This document shows, in pieces, positions 1 through 7,153 of a DNA stretch of 25,596 nucleotides. Within the stretch, counting starts at the first letter, position 1. The number at the start of each line of letters is the position of its first letter. The stretch comes from RGIG3009 sp045578625. GTDB taxonomy: Bacteria > Bacillota > Clostridia > Oscillospirales > Acutalibacteraceae. The stretch lies in NCBI GenBank assembly GCA_045578625.1, contig JAZNKN010000008.1, positions 1 to 25,596 of the forward strand, in the 5' to 3' direction. The notes beneath the pieces are model-generated. The model saw nothing but the letters and a program-made list of their open reading frames with translations. It ran no database searches and was not told where the DNA came from. The position numbers were made by a program, and so were the translations under genes.

Positions 1-1
1 G

Positions 2-217
2 GGTGAAAAAGGTGACAAGGGTGACCAGGGCGAGCAAGGTATCCAGGGTGAAAAGGGCGATAAGGGTGACCAGGGTGAGCAGGGCATCCAGGGTGAAAAA
101 GGCGATAAGGGTGACCAAGGTGAGCAGGGCATCCAAGGCGAAAAAGGCGATAAGGGTGACCAGGGTGAGCAGGGCATCCAGGGTGAAAAAGGCGACAAGG
201 GTGACCAGGGTGAGCAG
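2..217 (+). repeat. 45-bp tandem coding repeat, block 1
   Basis: Four full copies and one 36-bp partial copy of the 45-bp unit encoding GEKGDKGDQGEQGIQ; the block continues beyond the window edge. Copies differ almost only at synonymous third positions (ggt/ggc, gat/gac, cag/caa, aaa/aag). Confidence 0.9.
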
Positions 218-2914
218 GGTGTTGGCATCAAGAGTATTGCGATCGACAGCACCACTCGCAGCATGACCATTACCTTGACCAATGACCGTGAATTTGTTTT
301 TGAAAATATTGTCGGTGCGGATGGTAAGGATGGCATTTCTCCGCAGATCCGTATCAACACCGAAACCAACGAATGGGAAATTTCCACCGATAACGGTGAT
401 ACTTGGGTATCCACCGGCGTGAAAGCGACCGGCGAGCAGGGCGTCCAGGGTGAAAAGGGCGATAAGGGTGACCAAGGTGAGCAGGGCATCCAGGGTGAAA
501 AAGGTGATAAGGGTGACCAAGGTGAGCAGGGCATCCAAGGCGAAAAAGGTGACAAGGGTGACCAGGGCGAGCAAGGTATCCAAGGCGAAAAAGGTGACAA
601 GGGTGACCAAGGCGAGCAAGGTATCCAAGGCGAAAAAGGCGACAAGGGCGACCAAGGTGAGCAGGGCATCCAGGGTGAAAAAGGCGATAAAGGTGACCAG
701 GGCGAACAGGGCATCCAAGGCGAAAAAGGTGACAAGGGTGACCAGGGCGAGCAGGGTATCCAGGGTGAAAAAGGTGAAAAGGGCGAGCAAGGTGATCCCG
801 GTGCCGATGCCGTTGCACCTCAAGTTCGCATCAATACCGAAACCAATCTTTGGGAAATTTCGGTAGATGGCGGTCTGACTTGGACTGCGACCACCGTATT
901 CGCCACCGGCGCGCAAGGCCCGCAGGGCGAAAAAGGTGATAAGGGTGACCAAGGCGAGCAGGGCATCCAGGGTGAAAAAGGCGATAAGGGTGACCAAGGT
1001 GAGCAGGGCATCCAAGGTGAAAAAGGCGACAAGGGTGACCAGGGCGAGCAGGGCATCCAGGGTGAAAAAGGCGATAAGGGTGACCAGGGCGAGCAAGGCA
1101 TCCAGGGCGAAAAAGGTGACAAGGGTGACCAGGGCGAACAGGGCATCCAGGGTGAAAAAGGTGACAAGGGTGACCAGGGCGAGCAAGGTATCCAGGGTGA
1201 AAAGGGCGATAAGGGTGACCAGGGTGAGCAGGGCATCCAGGGTGAAAAGGGCGATAAGGGTGACCAAGGCGAGCAAGGCATCCAGGGTGAAAAAGGCGAT
1301 AAGGGTGACCAAGGTGAGCAGGGCATCCAGGGTGAAAAAGGCGATAAGGGTGACCAGGGCGAGCAAGGCATCCAGGGTGAAAAAGGTGACAAGGGTGACC
1401 AAGGCGAGCAAGGTATCCAGGGCGAAGCCGGTAAAGATGGTAACGGCATCACCGGCATCACTGTCAACGAGGATAACTATCTTGTCATCACGCTGAAAGA
1501 GGGTGAACCCATCGTCATTGAGCAGTCTATCGTTGGCCCGCAGGGTGAACAGGGCGTTCAGGGCGAAAAAGGCGACAAGGGTGACCAAGGTGAACAGGGT
1601 GAGCAGGGCTATAGCATCAAATCGGTGCGTTTGACGGCTGATTATATGCTCGTTATCACGTTGGATAACGGCGTGGAGCTCGAGCCTGTCGGCCCCATTC
1701 GCGGCGCGCAGGGTGAACAAGGCATCCAGGGCGTTCAGGGTGAAAAAGGTGACAAGGGCGACCAAGGCGAGCAGGGCATCCAAGGTGAAAAAGGCGAGAC
1801 CGGCGCTCAGGGCCCTCAAGGTGAACAGGGTATCCAAGGTGTTCAGGGTGAACAGGGCGAAGCCGGCTTGACTCCGTTCCTTTCCGTGGATGCCGAGGGC
1901 AACCTGTATGTGAAATACGGCGAAGACGGCACTGCTTCTCTCCTTGCCAACATCAAGGGGCCCAAGGGCGATAAGGGTGACCAAGGTGAAAAAGGCGACA
2001 AGGGTGACCAAGGCGAGCAGGGTGAGCAAGGCGAAACCGGTGCTGTCGGCCCGCAAGGTCCGCAGGGCGAACAAGGTGAGCAGGGTATCCAAGGTGAACA
2101 GGGTATCCAGGGCGAAAAAGGTGACAAGGGTGATCAAGGCGAGAAAGGTGAAACCGGTGCCACAGGCAGAGGTATACATAGAACAGAAATATCCGGTACC
2201 AAACTTATTATTTATTATACAGATAATACGTTTGAAGAGCATGATTTAAGCGGATTAGTGGGTGGCGGTAGCGAAGAAGACGATGTTTTGGAATATGTAT
2301 TGCTTGATGACGGAACTTATGGTGTTAAAGCAGGAGAATTAGCACAATATAAGACAACAATAACCATCCCTGAAACGTATAAAGGAGTAGCAGTGACCCA
2401 AATTTTAGGCGACGGATTTGCAGGGTTAACAAGCATAGAAGAGATAATCCTTCCTGAAGGAATTACAACGATTGGTGTAAATGCTTTTTATGAGTGCATT
2501 TCTTTAAGTAGCATAAATCTCCCGTCCACAGTAATAAGCATTAAACAATATTCCTTTTATAATTGTACAGCTTTGACAAGTATCGCTATTCCAGCGTCAA
2601 CTACATTTATCGGGAAATATGCTTTTTATGGTTCGGCGTTGCAAAACGTGGATTTTCCGCACACAAACAATTGGCAAATATCAAACTTTGACAGCTTTAA
2701 TGGGAACAGTTACATTCAGGGAACTGAAACAGCGACGAACAAAGGAACACAAATTTTTAGCATTACTGGGAGCCAATATACTTATACTGCAAAGGATACA
2801 AGTTCTTACGCTGGTATGCTTACAAAGAGTATAACTTTCAGCTATGAAGACCAGTTTGGCGGTGGACACTACAAGTATTCAAGGTTGTTTACTGCCGATT
2901 GGATATGTTCTTAA
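2..2914 (+). CDS. Large collagen-like (Gly-X-Y) protein with C-terminal BspA-like LRR region, 5' end outside window
   Basis: The frame is open from the window edge, so the true start lies upstream; the first ATG (263) is internal, with Gly-X-Y repeats in frame before it. About 970 residues are visible. Most of the first 700 are collagen-like triplets dominated by the 15-residue unit GEKGDKGDQGEQGIQ, rich in K-G-D/E pairs that in known collagens stabilise the triple helix. Non-collagen inserts interrupt them, for example the two related segments at 338-430 and 818-910 (RINTETNxWEIS) and three shorter ones between 1430 and 1950. The collagen part ends near 2165. The tail is Gly-poor and resembles LRR_5/BspA-like repeats (AFYECISLSSINLPST, YSFYNCTALTSIAIPA). 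No sortase motif is seen at the C-terminus. Known relatives are surface or spore-surface filaments; the location here is inferred. The gene below follows after 25 nt and is probably co-transcribed. Confidence 0.9.
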   Translation, partial: GEKGDKGDQGEQGIQGEKGDKGDQGEQGIQGEKGDKGDQGEQGIQGEKGDKGDQGEQGIQGEKGDKGDQGEQGVGIKSIAIDSTTRSMTITLTNDREFVFENIVGADGKDGISPQIRINTETNEWEISTDNGDTWVSTGVKATGEQGVQGEKGDKGDQGEQGIQGEKGDKGDQGEQGIQGEKGDKGDQGEQGIQGEKGDKGDQGEQGIQGEKGDKGDQGEQGIQGEKGDKGDQGEQGIQGEKGDKGDQGEQGIQGEKGEKGEQGDPGADAVAPQVRINTETNLWEISVDGGLTWTATTVFATGAQGPQGEKGDKGDQGEQGIQGEKGDKGDQGEQGIQGEKGDKGDQGEQGIQGEKGDKGDQGEQGIQGEKGDKGDQGEQGIQGEKGDKGDQGEQGIQGEKGDKGDQGEQGIQGEKGDKGDQGEQGIQGEKGDKGDQGEQGIQGEKGDKGDQGEQGIQGEKGDKGDQGEQGIQGEAGKDGNGITGITVNEDNYLVITLKEGEPIVIEQSIVGPQGEQGVQGEKGDKGDQGEQGEQGYSIKSVRLTADYMLVITLDNGVELEPVGPIRGAQGEQGIQGVQGEKGDKGDQGEQGIQGEKGETGAQGPQGEQGIQGVQGEQGEAGLTPFLSVDAEGNLYVKYGEDGTASLLANIKGPKGDKGDQGEKGDKGDQGEQGEQGETGAVGPQGPQGEQGEQGIQGEQGIQGEKGDKGDQGEKGETGATGRGIHRTEISGTKLIIYYTDNTFEEHDLSGLVGGGSEEDDVLEYVLLDDGTYGVKAGELAQYKTTITIPETYKGVAVTQILGDGFAGLTSIEEIILPEGITTIGVNAFYECISLSSINLPSTVISIKQYSFYNCTALTSIAIPASTTFIGKYAFYGSALQNVDFPHTNNWQISNFDSFNGNSYIQGTETATNKGTQIFSITGSQYTYTAKDTSSYAGMLTKSITFSYEDQFGGGHYKYSRLFTADWICS
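449..763 (+). repeat. 45-bp tandem coding repeat, block 2 (7 copies)
   Basis: Seven exact-length copies of the 15-codon unit GEKGDKGDQGEQGIQ, followed by a diverged unit (GEKGEKGEQGDPGADA) leading into a non-collagen insert. Nucleotide differences between copies are synonymous. Confidence 0.9.
926..1420 (+). repeat. 45-bp tandem coding repeat, block 3 (11 copies)
   Basis: Eleven exact 45-bp units (495 bp) encoding an unvarying 15-residue peptide. The block is preceded by GAQGPQ and followed by GEAGKDGNG. Repeats of this kind are expected to vary in copy number between strains and are prone to assembly collapse. Confidence 0.9.
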
Positions 2915-2939
2915 TGTTAGAGCAGAAAAGGAGAATAAA

Positions 2940-3536
2940 ATGACCACTTTGTTAGAAATGACCAACGAAAAAATTATCAGTCAGGCGGAAGATGCGGTTA
3001 ACGATGGGGTATACCGTGTAACTGAACCGATGCTGTGTGAGCTATTCAAAGCGTTTCCCGAAAACAAAGAGCCGTATCAAATCGCAGCAAAGGTCTTGTT
3101 GCTTGATAAGCTGTATTCTACGCAGTTGTTCCGTTATAAGGGTATGGACTTCTTGATGCAGGTCGTTGAAAACATCCGCACCATTCCTGATTTTGACGAG
3201 CGTGTGGCGAACGGCGATCCGACGGTGGTGCGTGAGATCTACCGCGGTTTTGAAAAGAAGCAATTTTCCTTTGCGACGAAATACTGTTGCCTGCATAATA
3301 CGGTCGTTTACGGTAAGGATGATTACAGCATCTATGATTCCGCCGTTCGTAACCTGTTGCCCAAATACGCGAAGACGGTTGGGATCAAACTGACCGGCGC
3401 ACAGATCGAGCAATGGTGCAAAGAGGATAACTACGAAGCATTTAACAAGGCGGTAGACGATGTGTTAAACGCGGCGGAGGTCCATATCAAAAATCGCAAG
3501 AGAAAATTCGATCTGTTTCTCTGGTCGCAAAGATGA
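2940..3536 (+). CDS. Uncharacterised 198-aa cytoplasmic protein
   Basis: I do not recognise a named family. The start at 2940 is chosen because an AGGAG site (2929-2933) lies 6 nt upstream; an in-frame ATG at 2844 would overlap the collagen gene by 71 nt and has no such site. The protein has no signal peptide or membrane segment, is mixed in charge and has a basic end (KNRKRKFDLFLWSQR). A motif around residues 123-140, FATKYCCLHN followed by YSIYDSAV, recalls an F-A-x-K-Y-x-x-x-H-N...IYDS pattern I associate loosely with uncharacterised bacterial proteins; this is memory only. It lies 25 nt after the collagen-like gene, is probably in the same operon and is followed by a terminator. No function is assigned. 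Confidence 0.8.
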   Translation: MTTLLEMTNEKIISQAEDAVNDGVYRVTEPMLCELFKAFPENKEPYQIAAKVLLLDKLYSTQLFRYKGMDFLMQVVENIRTIPDFDERVANGDPTVVREIYRGFEKKQFSFATKYCCLHNTVVYGKDDYSIYDSAVRNLLPKYAKTVGIKLTGAQIEQWCKEDNYEAFNKAVDDVLNAAEVHIKNRKRKFDLFLWSQR

Positions 3537-3566
3537 GTCTCCCAACAATTATAGCAGTGTAGCGGA

Positions 3567-3594
3567 AAAGCAGGGCGAAAGCCCTGCTTTTTCT
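3567..3594 (+). terminator. Rho-independent terminator after the collagen-like operon
   Basis: A perfect 10-bp stem (3567-3576 with 3581-3590) with a GAAA tetraloop runs into a T-rich tract, 30 nt after the stop of the 198-aa gene. Confidence 0.9.
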
Positions 3595-3595
3595 A

Positions 3596-3625
3596 TTGCA
3601 GAATATGTAATAAGTGTGCTATACT
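3596..3625 (+). promoter_or_regulatory. Sigma-A promoter with extended -10 for the DUF951-prfA operon
   Basis: TTGCAG (3596-3601), an 18-nt spacer and TATACT (3620-3625) with the extended -10 dinucleotide TG at 3617-3618. It lies directly after the terminator and 32 nt before the first start codon of a six-gene run. Confidence 0.75.
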
Positions 3626-3657
3626 AATCTGTAAGGAAAATTTTAGGGGGGATCGGT

Positions 3658-3846
3658 GTGGATATTCGGGTCGGTGACGTGCTGACGATGAAGAAGAGCC
3701 ATCCGTGCGGCGGCGCGCGGTTTGCCGTGTTGCGTGTCGGTATGGATTTTCGTCTGCGCTGTGAGACCTGCGGTCACGAAATGATGATCCCCCGCGCCAA
3801 AGCGGAAAAGAATATCCGCGCCGTGGAGCGCGCCGACGGCGAGTAG
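3658..3846 (+). CDS. DUF951 family small protein
   Basis: This 62-residue protein starts with GTG at 3658, preceded by a G-rich SD (AGGGGG, 3645-3650). It has the DUF951 pattern: a short beta-rich domain with VGDVLTMKKSHPCGG at the start and a CETCGH pair that could form a small metal-binding knuckle (C-x2-C near residues 35-38; a further Cys at residue 17). The function of the family is unknown; it is common in Firmicutes. It is the first gene of the operon and 39 nt separate it from prfA. Confidence 0.85.
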   Translation: MDIRVGDVLTMKKSHPCGGARFAVLRVGMDFRLRCETCGHEMMIPRAKAEKNIRAVERADGE

Positions 3847-3851
3847 CCTTA

Positions 3852-3874
3852 CCTTTCGTAAAACAGACGAAAGG
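3852..3874 (+). promoter_or_regulatory. Hairpin abutting the prfA ribosome binding site
   Basis: CCTTTCGT (3852-3859) pairs perfectly with ACGAAAGG (3867-3874) around a 7-nt loop. The 3' arm overlaps the first bases of the prfA SD (AGGGAGG, 3872-3878). No T-tract follows, so it is not an intrinsic terminator; it may modulate prfA translation or mark RNA processing. Confidence 0.45.
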
Positions 3875-3885
3875 GAGGATGCCGG

Positions 3886-4977
3886 ATGCTTAGTCGGCTG
3901 AAAGAGGTTGAAAAACGGTACGAGGAACTGATGGCGAGGCTGTGCGACCCTGCAGTGGTGTCGCAGGCGGAGCTGTACCGTTCGCTTATGAAGGAAAGCA
4001 GCGAGCTGGAGCCGCTGGTCACGACCTACCGTGCCTATGCCGCGGCACGTGCGCGGGAGAGCGAAGCGCGCGAGCTGTTGGACGGCGGCTTGGAGCGCGA
4101 GTTGCGCGAACTCGCCGAGGAGGAGCTTGCCGAAAGCCGCGAGACGGCGGAGCGGCTTGCGGAGGAACTGAAGATCTTATTGCTGCCCAAAGACCCGAAC
4201 GACGAGCGCAACGTCGTTTTGGAGATCCGCGCGGGCGCGGGCGGCGAGGAGTCGGCGCTGTTTGCCGCCAATCTGCTGCGGATGTACACGCTGTACGCGC
4301 AGGCGTGCGGCTATCAGACCGAGATCGTTGGTGCTAATGAGACGGAGCTTGGTGGATACAAGGAGATCAGCTGTATGATCACCGGTCGGGGCGCGTACAG
4401 CCGTCTCAAGTTTGAGAGCGGCGTGCATCGCGTTCAGCGTGTGCCGGAGACCGAGACCAGTGGCCGTATTCACACCTCCACCGCGACGGTGGCGGTGCTT
4501 CCCGAAGCGGAAGAGGTGGAGCTGACCATCGCGCCGACCGATCTGCAGATCGATACCTACCGTTCCAGCGGTGCGGGCGGTCAGCATATCAACAAGACGG
4601 AATCCGCCATCCGCATCACCCATCTGCCTACGGGTATGGTGGTGGAGTGCCAGGACGAGCGGAGTCAGCATAAAAACAAGGAAAAAGCGATGCGCGTGCT
4701 GCGGTCGCGGTTGTATGAACAGCTGCAGACCGCGCAGCAGTCGGCGATCGCCGCCGACAGACGCGCGCAGGTGGGAACGGGCGATCGCAGTGAGCGTATC
4801 CGCACCTACAATTTCCCGCAGGGGCGCGTGACTGATCACCGCATCGGACTGACGTTATATAAATTGGACGCGGTGCTGAACGGCGCGTTGGATGAGTTTG
4901 TGGATGCGCTCATCACCGCCGACCGCACCGAAAAACTGCAAAGAGGGCAGGAGCATGCAAACGAAACACTACACTGA
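3886..4977 (+). CDS. prfA: Peptide chain release factor 1 (RF1)
   Basis: RF1 recognises UAA and UAG in the ribosomal A site and triggers hydrolysis of peptidyl-tRNA. The 363-residue length is normal. Visible features are the N-terminal coiled-coil domain (about 1-100), the PCRF domain (RAGAGGEES, 115-123), the P-x-T stop-codon recognition tripeptide (PET, 187-189, within RVPETETSGRIHTS; RF2 would have SPF) and the catalytic GGQ at 231-233 in SSGAGGQHINKTES. The start at 3886 has a strong SD (AGGGAGG). The usual partner prmC (glutamine methyltransferase for GGQ) is not next to it; sua5 overlaps its 3' end by 23 nt. Confidence 0.97.
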   Translation: MLSRLKEVEKRYEELMARLCDPAVVSQAELYRSLMKESSELEPLVTTYRAYAAARARESEARELLDGGLERELRELAEEELAESRETAERLAEELKILLLPKDPNDERNVVLEIRAGAGGEESALFAANLLRMYTLYAQACGYQTEIVGANETELGGYKEISCMITGRGAYSRLKFESGVHRVQRVPETETSGRIHTSTATVAVLPEAEEVELTIAPTDLQIDTYRSSGAGGQHINKTESAIRITHLPTGMVVECQDERSQHKNKEKAMRVLRSRLYEQLQTAQQSAIAADRRAQVGTGDRSERIRTYNFPQGRVTDHRIGLTLYKLDAVLNGALDEFVDALITADRTEKLQRGQEHANETLH

Positions 4978-5974
4978 TCGGGAGGAGGACCTCCGCGCCG
5001 CCGCGGCTTTGCTGCGTGAGGGCGAACTGGTGGCCATCCCGACGGAAACAGTATACGGTTTGGCAGCCGACGCCGGCAACGGCGCGGCGGTAGCGTCGAT
5101 CTTCCGCGCGAAGGGGCGTCCGTCGGACAACCCGCTGATCGTGCATATTGCGCGGGAGGAGGAGCTCGCGGCGTTGGTCGCGGAGGTGCCGCCGGTTGCC
5201 AAAGCGTTGGCCGCGGCCTATTGGCCCGGCCCGCTGACGATGATCTTTAACAAAGCCGACGGCGTGCCCGATGAGGTCACTGCCGGTTTGAATACCGTGG
5301 CGGTGCGGATGCCGTCGCATCCGGTGGCACGTCGGCTGATCGAGATGTCCGGCTGTCCGTTGGCCGCGCCGTCCGCCAACCGTTCGGGCAGTCCCAGTCC
5401 GACGGATGCACGTCGGGTGGCGCAGGATATGGACGGCCGTATCGCGGCAATCGTGGATGGCGGCGCGTGTGAGGTCGGTGTGGAATCGACCGTGATCTCG
5501 GTACACGGCGGGCGGGTGCGCTTGCTGCGTCCCGGTGCGATCACGGTGGAGATGCTGGAGTCAGTCGCCGGTGCAGTCGAGATCGACGAAGCGGTGCTGA
5601 AGCCGTTGCAGGACGGCGCACAGGCGGCGTCGCCCGGCATGAAATACAAGCATTATGCCCCCGAAGCGCGGGTGGTGTTGGTGCGCGGCAGTGCCGAGGC
5701 GTACCGTCGGTACGTCAACGCCAACGCCGGTGACGGCGTGATGGCGCTGTGCTTCGACGGTGAGGAGCAGGGCCTGACGGTACCGTACCTGACCTACGGC
5801 CGCCGCGAGGACACCGCCTCTCAGGCGCAGCGGGTGTTTGAAGCACTGCGCGTGTTGGATGAACGGCAGGCCACGCTTGCGTATACGGCTTGCCCCTCGC
5901 CGGAGGGGATCGGTCTGGCGGTGTACAACCGTCTGCTGCGTGCAGCCGGATTTGAGGTGATCGTTCTTGAGTGA
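4955..5974 (+). CDS. ywlC: L-threonylcarbamoyladenylate synthase (Sua5/YwlC)
   Basis: It makes threonylcarbamoyl-AMP from threonine, bicarbonate and ATP for the t6A37 modification of ANN-decoding tRNAs, passing it to the TsaD complex. The 339-residue protein is the long Sua5 type: a YrdC domain (about 10-200) with VAIPTETVYGLAADA, KGRPSDNPLIVHI, PGPLTMIF and PLAAPSANRSGSPSPT, then the linker SPGMKYKHYAPEARVV and the smaller C-terminal Sua5 domain. The start at 4955 is preferred over the longer frame because of a purine-rich SD (agagggcaggag) just upstream. It overlaps prfA by 23 nt and coaE by 8 nt, so translation is probably coupled. Confidence 0.95.
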   Translation: MQTKHYTDREEDLRAAAALLREGELVAIPTETVYGLAADAGNGAAVASIFRAKGRPSDNPLIVHIAREEELAALVAEVPPVAKALAAAYWPGPLTMIFNKADGVPDEVTAGLNTVAVRMPSHPVARRLIEMSGCPLAAPSANRSGSPSPTDARRVAQDMDGRIAAIVDGGACEVGVESTVISVHGGRVRLLRPGAITVEMLESVAGAVEIDEAVLKPLQDGAQAASPGMKYKHYAPEARVVLVRGSAEAYRRYVNANAGDGVMALCFDGEEQGLTVPYLTYGRREDTASQAQRVFEALRVLDERQATLAYTACPSPEGIGLAVYNRLLRAAGFEVIVLE

Positions 5975-6569
5975 ACCGTTGGTCATTGGTCTGACCGGTT
6001 CTACCGGTGCAGGCAAAAGTGAAGTATCCCGCTTGCTTTTGGCGCGGGGCTTTGCCGTGATCGATGCGGACGTGTTGGCACGGCGGGCGGTCGAGCCCGG
6101 TATGCCGGCACTGGGTGCCATCGCTGAGCGTTTTACCGCGGCGGTGCTGCGGGAGGATGGTTCGCTTGATCGCGCGGCTCTGGCTGCCGTGGCGTTTGCG
6201 TCTCCGGAGGCGACCGCCGATCTGAACGCCATCGTGCATCCGGCGGTCATTCGCTTGCTGCACGAGGAACTGAAAATGGCGACCCGAAACGGCGCACGCG
6301 TGGTCGTGCTAGACGTGCCGCTGCTGTTTCAATCCGGTTTGGATGCGCTGTGCGCGTGGACGGTGGCGGTGACCGCACCGCCGGAGGTGCGGCGTGAGCG
6401 TATCCGCGCACGCGACGGCTTGTCAGAGGAGCAGGCGAACGCCCGTATGCAGGCACAGCCCGCCGACGCATATTATGCCGAGCGTGCGACGTACACGCTT
6501 GTCAACGACGCGGATCGCGAGGCGCTGCGGCGTCGGGTGGATGAGATCTTTCGGGAGGTGACCGCGTGA
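5967..6569 (+). CDS. coaE: Dephospho-CoA kinase
   Basis: It catalyses the last step of coenzyme A synthesis, ATP-dependent phosphorylation of the ribose 3'-OH of dephospho-CoA. The protein is 200 residues, normal for the family. Its P-loop GLTGSTGAGKSEV begins near residue 8. The DADVLARRAVEPG segment, HPAVIRLL, and VPLLFQSG (usually VPLLFE) match CoaE. The start is a TTG at 5967 inside the end of sua5, with GAGGTGAT (5954-5961) as SD; no better start lies upstream of the P-loop. It overlaps the next gene by 4 nt (GTGA). Confidence 0.95.
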   Translation: MSEPLVIGLTGSTGAGKSEVSRLLLARGFAVIDADVLARRAVEPGMPALGAIAERFTAAVLREDGSLDRAALAAVAFASPEATADLNAIVHPAVIRLLHEELKMATRNGARVVVLDVPLLFQSGLDALCAWTVAVTAPPEVRRERIRARDGLSEEQANARMQAQPADAYYAERATYTLVNDADREALRRRVDEIFREVTA

Positions 6570-7153
6570 CACGACGGATCGTGGTGTTGCTGATCGTCCT
6601 CGCCTTGCTGGCGGGCTTGATCGTCGGCGGGGTGTATCTGGTGCGCGTGGGCTACCGTAAGTATCAAGAGGCGGCCTATCCTCTCAAATACGAGGAATAT
6701 GTTGCCCGATACGCGGAAGAATACGATTTGCAGCCGTCGCTGATGTATGCGATCATTCACACGGAAAGCCATTTTGACCCCAACGCGGAGTCCTCCGCCG
6801 GGGCAAAGGGCTTGATGCAGCTGATGGAAGTGACCTACGATTGGGCGCAGAGCAAGCTGCCGGGCGAGCCGGAGCCGTTGGAGCGCATTTTCGATCCCGA
6901 GGTCAACATCCGCTGCGGCGGCAAGTATCTGCAGTACTGTTTTTCACAGTTTGAAAATGAACGAGCGGCGGTCGCCGCGTATAACGCCGGTGTCGGCAGA
7001 GTGTCCGGATGGCTTGAGGACAGCCGATATTCGGACGATGGGATCACACTCAAGGAGATCCCGGTCGAGGAGACCAGAAACTATGTCGAACGCGTATCAA
7101 AAGCGCAGGAGATGTATATAAAACTTTACCAACCGGATGGGGAGGAATCGTGA
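6566..7153 (+). CDS. Membrane-anchored lytic transglycosylase (SLT domain, GH23)
   Basis: It cleaves the MurNAc-GlcNAc bond of peptidoglycan and forms 1,6-anhydroMurNAc. The 195-residue protein has a single N-terminal membrane segment (about 4-24, RRIVVLLIVLALLAGLIV) that would anchor it outside the membrane, then an SLT domain. The catalytic Glu is E67 in AIIHTESHFDPNAES, followed by SAGAKGLMQLM and the later AAVAAYNAGVGRVSGW motif. It resembles the YjbJ/Slt70 catalytic domain. GTG start at 6566 overlaps the coaE stop. Its place in a housekeeping operon with prfA and coaE suggests constitutive expression. Confidence 0.92.
   Translation: MTRRIVVLLIVLALLAGLIVGGVYLVRVGYRKYQEAAYPLKYEEYVARYAEEYDLQPSLMYAIIHTESHFDPNAESSAGAKGLMQLMEVTYDWAQSKLPGEPEPLERIFDPEVNIRCGGKYLQYCFSQFENERAAVAAYNAGVGRVSGWLEDSRYSDDGITLKEIPVEETRNYVERVSKAQEMYIKLYQPDGEES

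Noticed and set aside
3..266. 87-residue basic ORF (and similar ORFs at 450-866 and 936-1496) with VTRVSRASRVKKA-type repeats
   Set aside because: Out-of-frame reading of the 45-bp collagen repeat; the collagen frame runs through these intervals.
2..1420. CRISPR-like regular repeats
   Set aside because: Units are 45 bp, contiguous without spacers, and encode an in-frame Gly-X-Y peptide.
820..1467. 215-residue minus-strand ORF rich in PCSPWSPLSPFSPW repeats
   Set aside because: Antisense shadow of the collagen repeat, with no start signal or independent support.
4177..4839. 220-residue minus-strand ORF opposite prfA
   Set aside because: His/Arg-rich shadow of prfA without recognisable domains or start signal.
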